NCBI RefSeq assembly: GCF_040702995.1
Contig: NZ_CP159992.1
Span: 3,807,501-3,871,500 of the forward strand
From: Paenibacillus sp. AN1007
Lineage (GTDB): Bacteria; Bacillota; Bacilli; Paenibacillales; Paenibacillaceae
Reading direction: 5' to 3'
Length of the DNA: 64,000 bases
Under the pieces are notes generated by a model. That model saw nothing but the letters and a program-made list of their open reading frames with translations. It did no database searches and was not told the DNA's origin. The stretch's first letter is position 1. Each line of letters starts with the position of its first letter. Below, piece after piece: positions 36,508-44,991 of this stretch. The translations under genes were made by a program, and so were the position numbers.

Positions 36508-36612
36508 ATGTCGTTTTCACTGACATTCTGGATTATTGCTGTTGTATTAACACTGTTTATCACAGGCATTCTCACTTCATCCTACAACCATGACAAAACA
36601 AAAGGCCTGTAA
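36508..36612 (+). CDS. 34-residue single-span membrane peptide
   Basis: This short gene is read directly from the DNA. AGGAGGTG lies eight bases before the ATG. The peptide begins MSFSLTFWIIAVVLTLFI, giving one hydrophobic helix (about residues 4-23), and ends in the polar tail SSYNHDKTKGL. A candidate -10 TATAAT (36466-36471) lies upstream and an intrinsic terminator starts seven bases after the stop, so it looks like a complete transcription unit. No family was recognised. A toxin, a regulator of a membrane enzyme or a sporulation peptide are all possible. Confidence 0.75.
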   Translation: MSFSLTFWIIAVVLTLFITGILTSSYNHDKTKGL

Positions 36613-36618
36613 AAAGCG

Positions 36619-36645
36619 AAGCCTCTCTCTGGAGAGGCTTTTTTT
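36619..36645 (+). terminator. Terminator after the 34-residue peptide gene
   Basis: A perfect 9-bp stem AAGCCTCTC / GAGAGGCTT with a four-base loop is followed by seven T in total. Confidence 0.92.
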
Positions 36646-36658
36646 CATCTTCTCGCAT

Positions 36659-36717
36659 ACAGCAAAAGACAAGTCTCAAAAGAATGATTCATTCCTCCAA
36701 AGCTTGTCTCTTGCTGT
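36659..36717. repeat. Long imperfect dyad after the second lacI
   Basis: ACAGCAAAAGACAAG / CTTGTCTCTTGCTGT pair over 15 bases with one mismatch around a 29-base loop. There is no T-run on the minus strand, so it may stabilise the mRNA end and not terminate. Confidence 0.5.
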
Positions 36718-36768
36718 AGCGTTTGATTTTGCAGATAAGCAGCAGGTAAGGTTGTGAAACAAATGGCT

Positions 36769-37791
36769 TCAATAGCTTGCTGCACGTTCATTTGGCATGG
36801 AAAGTATGGAGGTAGGATCAGCATGATTTGGTCCCTTCACCGACTCTCCTTCCACCAAAGTGACATATATCCGCTCATGATCGACCGGTTCTCCAGCGAT
36901 AATTTTAATTAACTGCTCAGCCGCAAGCGCGCCCCACTTTCGTTTGGAGTAATCGATGCTTGCCAGCTTTGGCTGCACGTAGTTGCTCAGCTCAATATGA
37001 TCGAAGCCAATGACATCGATCTGCTCTCCCACCTGAAGGTCACTATCTGCAAGACGGTCACATAAGCCGATAGCCATCTCATCATTAAGACAAAATACCG
37101 CTGCCGGTCCGTTATACGTCTGTATAATGTGATCCGCAGCTCGTTCTCCTCCGCTTTTCTCGAAATCTCCCGCGATTTCGATCCATTCGACATCCGCCTC
37201 ACGCTCTGCAACCTGCCTTACCGCCTTCAAACGCTGTACGGAGTCAAACGATCCTTCCGGACCTGTAACTACATAGATTTTTTTGTGTCCCTGTTCAATC
37301 AAATATTCCATCGCCAGTGTAGCGCCAGCCTTGTTATCCAGCAGTACCTGATTAATGTTTGCATGTTTCAGCTCACGGTCGAGCACTACAATTTTATGTC
37401 CCCGATCGGCATACTGCATCAGTTCCTCACTAGCAAAGGTATGATCGAGAATAATGGCGCCATCGATCATTCTTTCGGGCAGCATCCGATGGGACTGTTT
37501 ACCGCTGCATACAATGAGATCGTACCCTTGGGCATTGCACACCGCCTTCATCCCGCTTAACAAGTCGCCATACACATCACCGCTGAAATCCGTGAGAAAC
37601 ACACCCAAAATCCGTGACTCTCTCTTTTTTAATGTTCGTGCAGCTGCATTGGGAACATAGTTCAGCTCTTTGGCAATGGCCAAAATTTTGGAACTCGTCT
37701 CATCGGTCACTTTGCTGCTTCCATTCAGCGCGTATGATACGGTCGAGATGGAAACTCCCGCCTTTTTGGCGATATCCTTGATACTGACCAT
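36769..37791 (-). CDS. LacI family regulator of the GH3/ABC locus
   Basis: This 340-residue repressor has the helix-turn-helix at residues 3-22 (SIKDIAKKAGVSISTVSYAL), a hinge with AARTLKKRES and a sugar-binding domain with IGFDHIELS. It is the last gene of the carbohydrate operon, 93 bases after the GH3 gene. CG-centred dyads of the LacI type at both divergent promoters upstream of the esterase (44621-44944) are its likely targets. The ATG follows GAGGAG. The inducer is unknown but is probably a beta-linked oligosaccharide handled by this locus. Confidence 0.9.
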   Translation of the reverse strand: MVSIKDIAKKAGVSISTVSYALNGSSKVTDETSSKILAIAKELNYVPNAAARTLKKRESRILGVFLTDFSGDVYGDLLSGMKAVCNAQGYDLIVCSGKQSHRMLPERMIDGAIILDHTFASEELMQYADRGHKIVVLDRELKHANINQVLLDNKAGATLAMEYLIEQGHKKIYVVTGPEGSFDSVQRLKAVRQVAEREADVEWIEIAGDFEKSGGERAADHIIQTYNGPAAVFCLNDEMAIGLCDRLADSDLQVGEQIDVIGFDHIELSNYVQPKLASIDYSKRKWGALAAEQLIKIIAGEPVDHERIYVTLVEGESVKGPNHADPTSILSMPNERAASY

Positions 37792-37884
37792 ATTCTTCGC
37801 TCCTCTGTTATGTGGATCAGGCCTTTCCTTACGAAAGACCTGATTATATTAAGTAATGGTATCTGTTTGTAAACTAAGTTCTGT

Positions 37885-40050
37885 TTAAACCAGTCTGAAT
37901 GTACGGCTTTGTGTGTCTCTGCTGTTGGGTCCAACCAAAACATGAAACTCTCCGCGATCACTCCGATGGCTCAGATCAGAATGATGATAGCGCAGCTGCT
38001 CTTCATGTAATGTAAACACTGCTGTGCCGGTCTCGCCTGGGGCCAGGGACAACCTCACATAATCTTTCAGCTCACGCATAGGACGAACCACTTCACCGCT
38101 TACATCCCGAACGTACAATTGCACAGTCTCCACACCAGCACGATCTCCTGTATTGGTTACACTCAACTGAACCGTCAGAGAATCATTCGCAGTCATCTCC
38201 TGACCCGACACTTCAATCTCTCCATAAGCGAATGTGGTATAGGAAAGACCGTATCCAAATGGGAATAACGGTTCATTCGGACTGTCGATATATTGGGAAA
38301 CATAACGATTCTCGGTATTATCCGGGTTGATTGGGCGCCCCGTATTGAAATGATTGTAATATACCGGTACCTGCCCAACCGATTGCGGGAAGGACATCGT
38401 CAGTCTGGCAGATGGATTAACCGCACCCGTGAGTACATCCGCAATGGCTGCTCCGCCTTCGCTTCCCGGGAACCAGGCTTCAAGTACAGCATGCGATTCC
38501 GCAATAACTCCGTTCAGATCGAGCGGACGGCCATTGAAAATAACACTCGCAATCGGTTTACCTACGGCCTGCAGTGCCTGCACCAGCTGAAGCTGCGCGG
38601 CTGGCAGACGAATGTCAGTGCGTGAGCCGCCTTCACCGCTCATCTCTGAATCTTCGCCCAATGCAAGCACAATGACATCAGACTGACTTGCAGCTTCAAG
38701 CGCTTCGGCAATCTGTTCTTTCGTGATGGTGTGCACATAACTGCCCTGCGCCATACGAACCGTACCTTGCGGTAAACGTTCTTGAAGCGCTGTACCCAGC
38801 TTCACCGCATCTGCTTTAACGCCTTCACAGGACCACCATCCGAGAATATCCTCACTGTCGGCGAACGGTCCGATCAATGCCACGTTCGCATCAAGTCGGA
38901 GTGGAAGGACCTGATTTTCATTTTTCAGCAGCACTGCAGATTTCGCAGCAATTTCCCGCGATACTTCACGGTGCTCCTTGGAGAAGACAACTTCACGCTC
39001 GCGAACAGGATCAGCGGCGCGGAAGGGGTTATCAAACAGCCCCAGCTTGTCTTTGAGCTGCAGCACCCGCAGCACGGCTTCATCTACAAGATGTTCCTCC
39101 ACTTCACCCTTTTGAACCAGTTCAGGCAGATGTTTAACATAGCATGGAGTCATCATCTCCATGTCCACACCCGCGCGGATCGCGCGATAAGCAGCTTCAC
39201 GATCATCCTCAGCTGCACCATGCGCAATCATCTCCCGGATCGAAGCCCAGTCAGAGATCAATACGCCATCGAAGCCCCATTCATCACGCAAAATGCCGCG
39301 CATTAACTTCTCATTCCCGCTGGCTGGAATACCGTCTACCGTGTTGAATGAAGTCATCACCATCTCCACACCAGCATCCAGTGCTGCCTTATATGCCGGT
39401 AAATAATATTCACGCAGCTGCCGTTCTGACATATCTACCGTGTTGTAATCACGCCCGCCTTCCGCGGCACCATATGCCGCAAAATGTTTGACACAGGCTG
39501 CCAGACGATCCAGCTCTTCTGTCAGGTTATCCCCTTGATATCCACGTACAAAAGCAGCGGCAAACAGGCTGTTCAGATACGGATCTTCACCTGTCGTTTC
39601 CATGACTCGACCCCACCGCGGATCACGAACCAGGTCCACCATCGGTGCAAAGGTTACATGCAGACCGGATACAGCGGATTCACGCGCGGCAATCTCCGCA
39701 CTTTTCTCCGCAAGCTCCAGATCCCACGAGCAGCCGATCGCCAGCGGAATGGGGAAAATGGTTTTGAAGCCATGAACCACGTCTGCCATGAACAGCAGCG
39801 GGATGCCAAGACGGCTGTTTTTCATATAGGCCTGCTGTACATCCATAATGGCCTGTGCACCGGATAAACCTAAAATCGATCCACTTGCACGTACAGATGA
39901 TTCCGTGATGCCCATTTCTTCCATCGGACCTGTAATCTGGCCCTGTGTATCTGTTCCTTCATAGAAATTGGCCGTCAGCTGCAGCAGCTGGGCCACCTTC
40001 TCCTCCAGCGTCATTTGATTCACCAAATCCATCAACTGCTGATTGTTCAC
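37885..40050 (-). CDS. GH3 family beta-glycosidase
   Basis: This 721-residue enzyme has the three domains of GH3 beta-glucosidases and xylosidases: a TIM barrel (about 10-330), an alpha/beta sandwich (about 365-560) and a fibronectin III-like domain (about 620-720). The nucleophile Asp is in GVLISDWAS and the acid/base Glu is likely in SEMSGEGGSRTD. The KHFAAYGAAEGGRDYNT segment is typical. No signal peptide is present, so it acts in the cytoplasm on imported oligosaccharides. The start is GTG after GGAGGA. It belongs to the ABC operon, but a hairpin separates it from the binding protein gene. Confidence 0.94.
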   Translation of the reverse strand: MNNQQLMDLVNQMTLEEKVAQLLQLTANFYEGTDTQGQITGPMEEMGITESSVRASGSILGLSGAQAIMDVQQAYMKNSRLGIPLLFMADVVHGFKTIFPIPLAIGCSWDLELAEKSAEIAARESAVSGLHVTFAPMVDLVRDPRWGRVMETTGEDPYLNSLFAAAFVRGYQGDNLTEELDRLAACVKHFAAYGAAEGGRDYNTVDMSERQLREYYLPAYKAALDAGVEMVMTSFNTVDGIPASGNEKLMRGILRDEWGFDGVLISDWASIREMIAHGAAEDDREAAYRAIRAGVDMEMMTPCYVKHLPELVQKGEVEEHLVDEAVLRVLQLKDKLGLFDNPFRAADPVREREVVFSKEHREVSREIAAKSAVLLKNENQVLPLRLDANVALIGPFADSEDILGWWSCEGVKADAVKLGTALQERLPQGTVRMAQGSYVHTITKEQIAEALEAASQSDVIVLALGEDSEMSGEGGSRTDIRLPAAQLQLVQALQAVGKPIASVIFNGRPLDLNGVIAESHAVLEAWFPGSEGGAAIADVLTGAVNPSARLTMSFPQSVGQVPVYYNHFNTGRPINPDNTENRYVSQYIDSPNEPLFPFGYGLSYTTFAYGEIEVSGQEMTANDSLTVQLSVTNTGDRAGVETVQLYVRDVSGEVVRPMRELKDYVRLSLAPGETGTAVFTLHEEQLRYHHSDLSHRSDRGEFHVLVGPNSRDTQSRTFRLV

Positions 40051-40082
40051 TTAACCATCCTCCACTTCTACTGCATTTGTAT

Positions 40083-40141
40083 TGAAAGAAAGAACCCGGC
40101 TGCGTTCGGGGAGAGACCGCGCACCGGGTTCAAACGGACGG
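40083..40141 (-). terminator. Attenuating hairpin between binding protein and GH3 genes
   Basis: On the minus strand GAACCCGG / CCGGGTTC is extended by CGC/GCG and followed by TTTCTTTC. It is probably a partial terminator that keeps the binding protein mRNA more abundant. Confidence 0.6.
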
Positions 40142-40192
40142 GAGACAGAACGCTCCTGCCATCCCCATTCTGTTCTTTAGTGTTTTACGTTT

Positions 40193-41797
40193 TTACTTGA
40201 ACTTCTCGTTCAGTTCATCCAGGTATGGTTGAACCAGAGACATTTTGCTATTAACCCACTCTTTCCAGTTGGCTTCCAAATCTCCACCTTTGAGGATCAA
40301 GTTGGCGTATTCGTTTTGATAATCGAAAGAAGCTTGGCTCTTCGCTTTGGAATCGTACAGGTTCACATCCCAATCGTATGGTGCCAACGATTTTCCTTCT
40401 GTACCCAATTTCGCTTTCTCTTGGAACAATTCTACTGCTCTATCACGGTAATCTTTTTTGATTGCAGGGTTTACAACACTGAAGTCATCGCCAAGAAGAT
40501 AAAGTCCTTCAAAACGTGCAGGATATTTGTCTTCCAGTACAGTTCCCTCTGGCAGCAAGCTTACCAGCTCTTTGTTGTCATCGTATTTCCAGTCCTTGCC
40601 TTCAAAGCCCATGTTGATAAGCAGTTGTCCTTCTTTAGTTGCAGAGTAATCGATCAGATCCATGATCCGTTCGAATTTCTCATCACTGATGTTCGGGTTG
40701 AAAATCAGTGCAGACCAGAAGTTCGCTTGCTCCATGTTGCGGTATTTACCATCATCACCAAGAACGATCGCTGTGTGAACGAGGTCATCACTGTTCACGC
40801 CAAGGTTCTTTTTCATATCGGAATCCAGACCTTGTCTGTAAGAAGCGAGTCCACCAAGACTTGTTACAGCCGCAGTACCTGTTACTTTGAAGTTGTTTTG
40901 TCCTTCATTGTTTTTCCAAGTGTAGAACTCAGGGTTAAGCAGTCCATCTTTGTACGCTTTTTGCATCAATTTCAGACCTGTCAGTGTTTCTGGATCTGCA
41001 GGACCCCAATGGAACTGACCATCTTCACCTTTGTAGAAAGGAACGTCTGTAATTGCATGAACATTGTTAGGCATGATGATGTTTGTCATCGCATCGGCAG
41101 CATTGTAAGACAATGGCACCAGTTTATTGCCCACTTTGCCTGGATCTTTTTCTTTTACCAGTTCAGCAAACTGATTCAATTCGGAAGTTGTGTAAGCATC
41201 CTTCAGTTCGAAACCAACGGCTTTTGCCCAGTCTTTACGAAGAGCGATAACACCGATTTGGTTCGTCAGCGGATCTGCCGGTTTGTTTTCAAAATAGATT
41301 GGTCTAGGAAGCACATACGTACCGCCTGTCAGTTCTTCCAACTTATCACCAAGTCCTGTCAGTTTGTAAGCCGCAGCAACGTTTGGCCAGCGCTCTTTCC
41401 AATCATCCGGGAATTTGTAGAACAAACCTTGATCGATGTTGTTGATTGCATCGCCATGTACATAGTTCCACACCGCTACATCCGGCAGGTCGCCAGAGTT
41501 GATCCACAGACGAAGCTTCTCGCCCCAAGAATCCCAGTCAATGTAGTTGTAGTCCCATTTTATGTTGAATTTGTCTTCCCAGAATTTATGGAACTCATTG
41601 TCCATATTTCCGTTCTTCACTTCGGTCAGATTCGCTACAGAAATGGTCAGGTTATCTTTGTAATTTCCTTCCGCATCCTTTTCGTTTCCACCATCTGAAC
41701 CTTTGCTGCTGTTGGAACAAGCGGATACCACCAACATCAAGAGACAGAGTGTGATCGCAAATAACGATTTGACTGACAACTTTTTGCCCGTTTTCAT
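40193..41797 (-). CDS. ABC sugar-binding lipoprotein (LplA/YtcQ-like)
   Basis: This 534-residue extracellular lipoprotein captures the substrate for the permeases encoded upstream. The lipobox is LVVSACSNS, with Cys27 the lipid-anchored residue, followed by a Ser/Gly/Glu-rich linker. The length of about 530 residues and the YNYIDWDSWGEKLRLWINSG segment are typical of the LplA/YtcQ group used by Paenibacillus for complex plant or host sugars. No ATPase gene is nearby, so a shared MsmX-type ATPase is expected. GGGGGT precedes the ATG. Confidence 0.92.
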   Translation of the reverse strand: MKTGKKLSVKSLFAITLCLLMLVVSACSNSSKGSDGGNEKDAEGNYKDNLTISVANLTEVKNGNMDNEFHKFWEDKFNIKWDYNYIDWDSWGEKLRLWINSGDLPDVAVWNYVHGDAINNIDQGLFYKFPDDWKERWPNVAAAYKLTGLGDKLEELTGGTYVLPRPIYFENKPADPLTNQIGVIALRKDWAKAVGFELKDAYTTSELNQFAELVKEKDPGKVGNKLVPLSYNAADAMTNIIMPNNVHAITDVPFYKGEDGQFHWGPADPETLTGLKLMQKAYKDGLLNPEFYTWKNNEGQNNFKVTGTAAVTSLGGLASYRQGLDSDMKKNLGVNSDDLVHTAIVLGDDGKYRNMEQANFWSALIFNPNISDEKFERIMDLIDYSATKEGQLLINMGFEGKDWKYDDNKELVSLLPEGTVLEDKYPARFEGLYLLGDDFSVVNPAIKKDYRDRAVELFQEKAKLGTEGKSLAPYDWDVNLYDSKAKSQASFDYQNEYANLILKGGDLEANWKEWVNSKMSLVQPYLDELNEKFK

Positions 41798-41855
41798 GCT
41801 TTTACCCCCATGTTTTTTAGTCGAATTTCTTTTGCATTGAAATCCTATGTGTATA

Positions 41856-42758
41856 TCAGGTCTTGATAGCCCCTGTTAATACCCCTTTGGCAAAGTGCTT
41901 TTGCAGCATTGGGAAGAAACACATAATTGGTACCATTGTTACAAAGACCGCAGCCATCTTCATACCCATGGAGAAGCTGCTCAGCTTGACTGCATCGACA
42001 CTGGATGCATTGGAAGCATTGGTCGTTGATGTGACAATGATGTTGCGCAGCACGTTCTGCAGCGGTAACTGATCTGCTTTTCGCAGGAAGATCATCGCAT
42101 CATACCAGCTGTTCCAGTAGGCTACCCCGTAGAAAAGTGTGATGGTTGCCATAATTGGTGTTGCCAGCGGAAGAACGACGGAGAACAAAATTCTCCACTC
42201 TCCTGCACCATCCAGCCGTGCTGATTCCATCAGCGATTCAGGCAGGGTGTAGAAGTAGTTCATCATCAGAATCATGTTAAAGGCACTGAAGCTTCCCGCC
42301 AGAATAACGGACCATAACGTTCCTGTAAGATGCAAAGATTTCATAATCAGGTACAGAGGAACGATCCCTCCGTTAAAGATCATGGTGAACAGCACCAGGA
42401 AAAAGAGAAACTTTTTGAACGGAAAATTGCTGCGGCTCAGACCGTAAGCCATACTTGTTGTCAGGAACAAGCTGAGCGGCAAACCAATAACCAGCAAAAT
42501 CAATGTATTTTTGTAACCAGACATAATACTTCCGTTAGCGAACAGTGCTCGGTAGGAATCCAGCGTGAACTCTTTCGGGAACATCAGGAACGGATTTTCC
42601 GCATACTCTTTCTGCGTTGCAAACGAGATCATGACGACATTCCAGAACGGAATCAGGATCATCAGCGCAAGCACTAACAAAATAGCAAATATTACGTAAT
42701 CGAGAATCGTCATTCGTTCGGTGCCGATTTTCGGTTTTCTTCCAGCTTTTTTGCTCAT
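41856..42758 (-). CDS. Carbohydrate ABC permease (LplC/YtcP-like)
   Basis: This 300-residue permease has six membrane helices and the EAA loop SLMESARLDGAGEWRILFSV, where the ATPase docks. The start MSKKAGRKPKIGTERMTILD is basic and cytoplasmic. It pairs with the permease encoded 18 bases upstream. The GGGGGAG site precedes the ATG. The length and motif fit the carbohydrate uptake transporter 1 group. Confidence 0.93.
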   Translation of the reverse strand: MSKKAGRKPKIGTERMTILDYVIFAILLVLALMILIPFWNVVMISFATQKEYAENPFLMFPKEFTLDSYRALFANGSIMSGYKNTLILLVIGLPLSLFLTTSMAYGLSRSNFPFKKFLFFLVLFTMIFNGGIVPLYLIMKSLHLTGTLWSVILAGSFSAFNMILMMNYFYTLPESLMESARLDGAGEWRILFSVVLPLATPIMATITLFYGVAYWNSWYDAMIFLRKADQLPLQNVLRNIIVTSTTNASNASSVDAVKLSSFSMGMKMAAVFVTMVPIMCFFPMLQKHFAKGVLTGAIKT

Positions 42759-42776
42759 CTCATTTCTCCCCCTCTC

Positions 42777-43736
42777 TTATCGGAACAAACCGTCTCCGCC
42801 AAGCCACTTGGCAAATCTGTCAGCCAGAAGCAGCAGCACCATATTCACCAGGGAACGGAACAAGCTGACCGCTGTCGAGAATGAAAAGTCGGTTGAGGAC
42901 TGGAACGTAATCCGATAAATATACACATCGAGTACTTCTGATACATTTTTCGTTGCCGCGTTCGCCAAGTTGAAAATCTGGTCGAAACCGGAGGACATCA
43001 ATCCGCCTACGGACAAAATAAACATGACTGTAATCGTTGGAAGAATATTGGGCAGCGTAATACGAAACATCTGCTGCATCCGGGATGCACCGTCAATCTG
43101 TGCAGATTCGTATTGGTCCTGATCGATACCTGAGATCGCTGCCAGGAAGATAATCGCGCCCCAACCGCTTGATTTCCAGATATCCGTCAGCAGCAGCATG
43201 GGAACGAAGTTTGATTCAGATCCAAGGAAATTAATGGTTGGCAGTCCAAGCAATCCAAGTGCACTGTTCACCAAGCCGTCGTAGGCAAGCACGTTGATGA
43301 CTACCCCGGATACGATGATCCAGGACAAAAAGTGCGGGAACGTCAGAACCGTTTGAAACCACTTTTTCCCTCTGCGCATCCGCAGCTCATTCAGCAGCAG
43401 TGCCAGAATAATCGGGAACGGGAACTGAATAATCAGTTTCAGAATGTTAATGTAAAGCGTCCGCCATACGGCATCAATAAAGGATGGATCACGGAAGACG
43501 TATTTGAAATTTTCAAATCCGCTCCATGGACTTCCCCAGATTCCAAGATTCGCTTTGTAATCTTTGAATGCCAGTGACAGGCCGCCCATTGGCATATAAG
43601 CAAACAGGATCAGCCAGACAAGACCCGGAACAAGCAGGGTATACGTCATTCGGTGCTTCCAGATTTCAGTCCAGAGCGACTTGCCTTTCATGTTTGCCTT
43701 CAGCTTTTTGCTAGGTCCTTCGGCTGCAGGTTTCAA
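42777..43736 (-). CDS. Carbohydrate ABC permease (LplB-like)
   Basis: This permease of about 319 residues has six membrane helices and the EAA loop DQYESAQIDGASRMQQMFRI. I prefer the TTG at 43736, seven bases after GAGGAG; an upstream in-frame GTG at 43751 overlaps the esterase stop and has no clear ribosome site. It forms a heterodimer with the other permease. The region KHRMTYTLLVPGLVWLILF is the usual first helix of the LplB group. Confidence 0.92.
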   Translation of the reverse strand: MKPAAEGPSKKLKANMKGKSLWTEIWKHRMTYTLLVPGLVWLILFAYMPMGGLSLAFKDYKANLGIWGSPWSGFENFKYVFRDPSFIDAVWRTLYINILKLIIQFPFPIILALLLNELRMRRGKKWFQTVLTFPHFLSWIIVSGVVINVLAYDGLVNSALGLLGLPTINFLGSESNFVPMLLLTDIWKSSGWGAIIFLAAISGIDQDQYESAQIDGASRMQQMFRITLPNILPTITVMFILSVGGLMSSGFDQIFNLANAATKNVSEVLDVYIYRITFQSSTDFSFSTAVSLFRSLVNMVLLLLADRFAKWLGGDGLFR

Positions 43737-43747
43737 TTTGCATCTCC

Positions 43748-44512
43748 TCACTCTACTATGGTGTTGTCGTTGAAAAGAAAATCAAACATCGTTTTCAGAT
43801 GCTGCTCCCAAAATCTCCATTCATGTGTGCCGGGCGTCTCTACATACCGAAAATCAAATGCAGTTCCCCGCATGTACTCGGCATAATCCCGATTCATCTC
43901 CACGAAAGGATCGTGGTCTCCGCAGCAGCTCAGTATGCTCGGCAGAGATTTTCCCTGCTCCAGCAGTCTGGCTGACAATGCGTAAATATCCTGATCAGCC
44001 GTTACCTGTAACCGTTCCCCAAAAACCGCTTTCATTTCCTTGACCATGCCTTCTGGCATATGAGGATCACGAAGACGAGCCTGAATATTGGTTACACCGG
44101 ATAAAGACGCCACCTTACTATACTGCTCAGGATAAGTCAGCCCACATTTCAATGCTCCATATCCACCCATGGACAAACCAGCAACGTACGTTTTGGATGG
44201 ATCGGAATTCAGCTGTAACAGCCGTCCGCATATGTCGGGTAGTTCCTTCGTGATGTAGTGGAAGTAATTCAGGCCGTATTCCATATCGGTGTAGTAACTG
44301 CGATTTGCTTCCGGCATGATGACGGTACAGCCGTACTGGGCTGCGTACATCTCAATCGTAGTCAGACGCTGCCAGGTACTCGCATTATCTCCTGCCCCGT
44401 GGAGCAGATATAGTGTACCGCCTGAAGTCTCTCCGGAGTCACTGGACACCACGTGTATGCTGGTGTTCATACATAATGTGGGCGATCCGGTTTCGATCGT
44501 TATGTGCGCCAT
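43748..44512 (-). CDS. Esterase of the EstA/esterase D type
   Basis: This 254-residue alpha/beta hydrolase resembles tributyrin and acetyl esterases. The oxyanion loop is in LYLLHGAGDNASTW, the nucleophile Ser is in AGLSMGGYGA, the Asp lies in CCGDHDPF and the His is in PGTHEWRFW. No signal peptide is present, so it is cytoplasmic. I chose the ATG at 44512, seven bases after AAAGGGG. As first gene of a sugar import operon it could remove acetyl or other ester groups from imported oligosaccharides; that is inference. Confidence 0.88.
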   Translation of the reverse strand: MAHITIETGSPTLCMNTSIHVVSSDSGETSGGTLYLLHGAGDNASTWQRLTTIEMYAAQYGCTVIMPEANRSYYTDMEYGLNYFHYITKELPDICGRLLQLNSDPSKTYVAGLSMGGYGALKCGLTYPEQYSKVASLSGVTNIQARLRDPHMPEGMVKEMKAVFGERLQVTADQDIYALSARLLEQGKSLPSILSCCGDHDPFVEMNRDYAEYMRGTAFDFRYVETPGTHEWRFWEQHLKTMFDFLFNDNTIVE

Positions 44513-44620
44513 TTTCGTAACCCCTTTCATCATGCTGCTTTTGTACTGCGGATTGCTTACTTTTCTTCTCTGTGTTCCGTTTCTTCTTCTCTCATGCTCC
44601 CCGTAACCAGCTCTGTTATC

Positions 44621-44644
44621 GAAACGATTCTCTCGAATCGTTTC
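44621..44644. promoter_or_regulatory. LacI-type operator 1 (leader)
   Basis: GAAACGATTC-N4-GAATCGTTTC is a perfect 10-bp inverted repeat. Each arm is itself a CG-centred LacI-like site. It lies in the untranslated leader of the esterase operon. Confidence 0.75.
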
Positions 44645-44696
44645 AAAACTACCTAACGTTGATTTACTTAGAGTTGAAATATCAACATTTTACTTG

Positions 44697-44720
44697 GAAG
44701 CGATTTCTTCGAATCGTTTC
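44697..44720. promoter_or_regulatory. LacI-type operator 2 (at the start site)
   Basis: GAAGCGATTT-N4-GAATCGTTTC is a copy of operator 1 with two mismatches, 76 bases away. It covers the expected transcription start of the esterase operon. Confidence 0.75.
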
Positions 44721-44726
44721 GAATAA

Positions 44727-44756
44727 ATCATAATCCCGATGAGTAAATCCTGTCAA
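44727..44756 (-). promoter_or_regulatory. Promoter of the esterase-ABC-GH3 operon
   Basis: A perfect -35 TTGACA (44751-44756), 18 bases and TATGAT (44727-44732). Operator 2 follows immediately. Confidence 0.75.
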
Positions 44757-44878
44757 TAACCTTTTTACAATTTTCGCGTTATTTTATCAAAAAAGTGACC
44801 TGAGCGTTTCAATTTTGATCCAAAAGACACTTTTATTGTGAACATATTAAGGTTTAACCATTCGTTTTTGCACCCGAA

Positions 44879-44907
44879 TTGACATCAAAACAAGATTATA
44901 TTAGCAT
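44879..44907 (+). promoter_or_regulatory. Promoter of the serine hydrolase gene
   Basis: TTGACA (44879-44884), 17 bases and TAGCAT (44902-44907) on the plus strand, divergent from the esterase operon promoter. Confidence 0.65.
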
Positions 44908-44934
44908 GAGTTCTAATTTTCCATTAAAATTACG

Positions 44935-44944
44935 GAAACGTTTC
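44935..44944. promoter_or_regulatory. LacI-type operator 3
   Basis: GAAACGTTTC is a perfect CG-centred palindrome that shares the half-site of operators 1 and 2. It lies about 20-30 bases downstream of the expected start of the serine hydrolase transcript. It fits the catabolite cre consensus only poorly. Confidence 0.65.
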
Positions 44945-44991
44945 ACCAGATTGAATTCTTTCAGGCGAACACCTGAAATTGGAGGGTTATC

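Noticed and set aside
40229..41698. A 489-codon plus-strand open frame
   Set aside because: It lies entirely opposite the well-supported ABC binding lipoprotein, has no recognisable motif and has a Cys/Phe/Val-rich composition typical of a reverse shadow.
44935..44944. CcpA cre site
   Set aside because: GAAACGTTTC lacks the outer TG and CA positions of the cre consensus, while it shares the half-site of the two nearby LacI-type operators.
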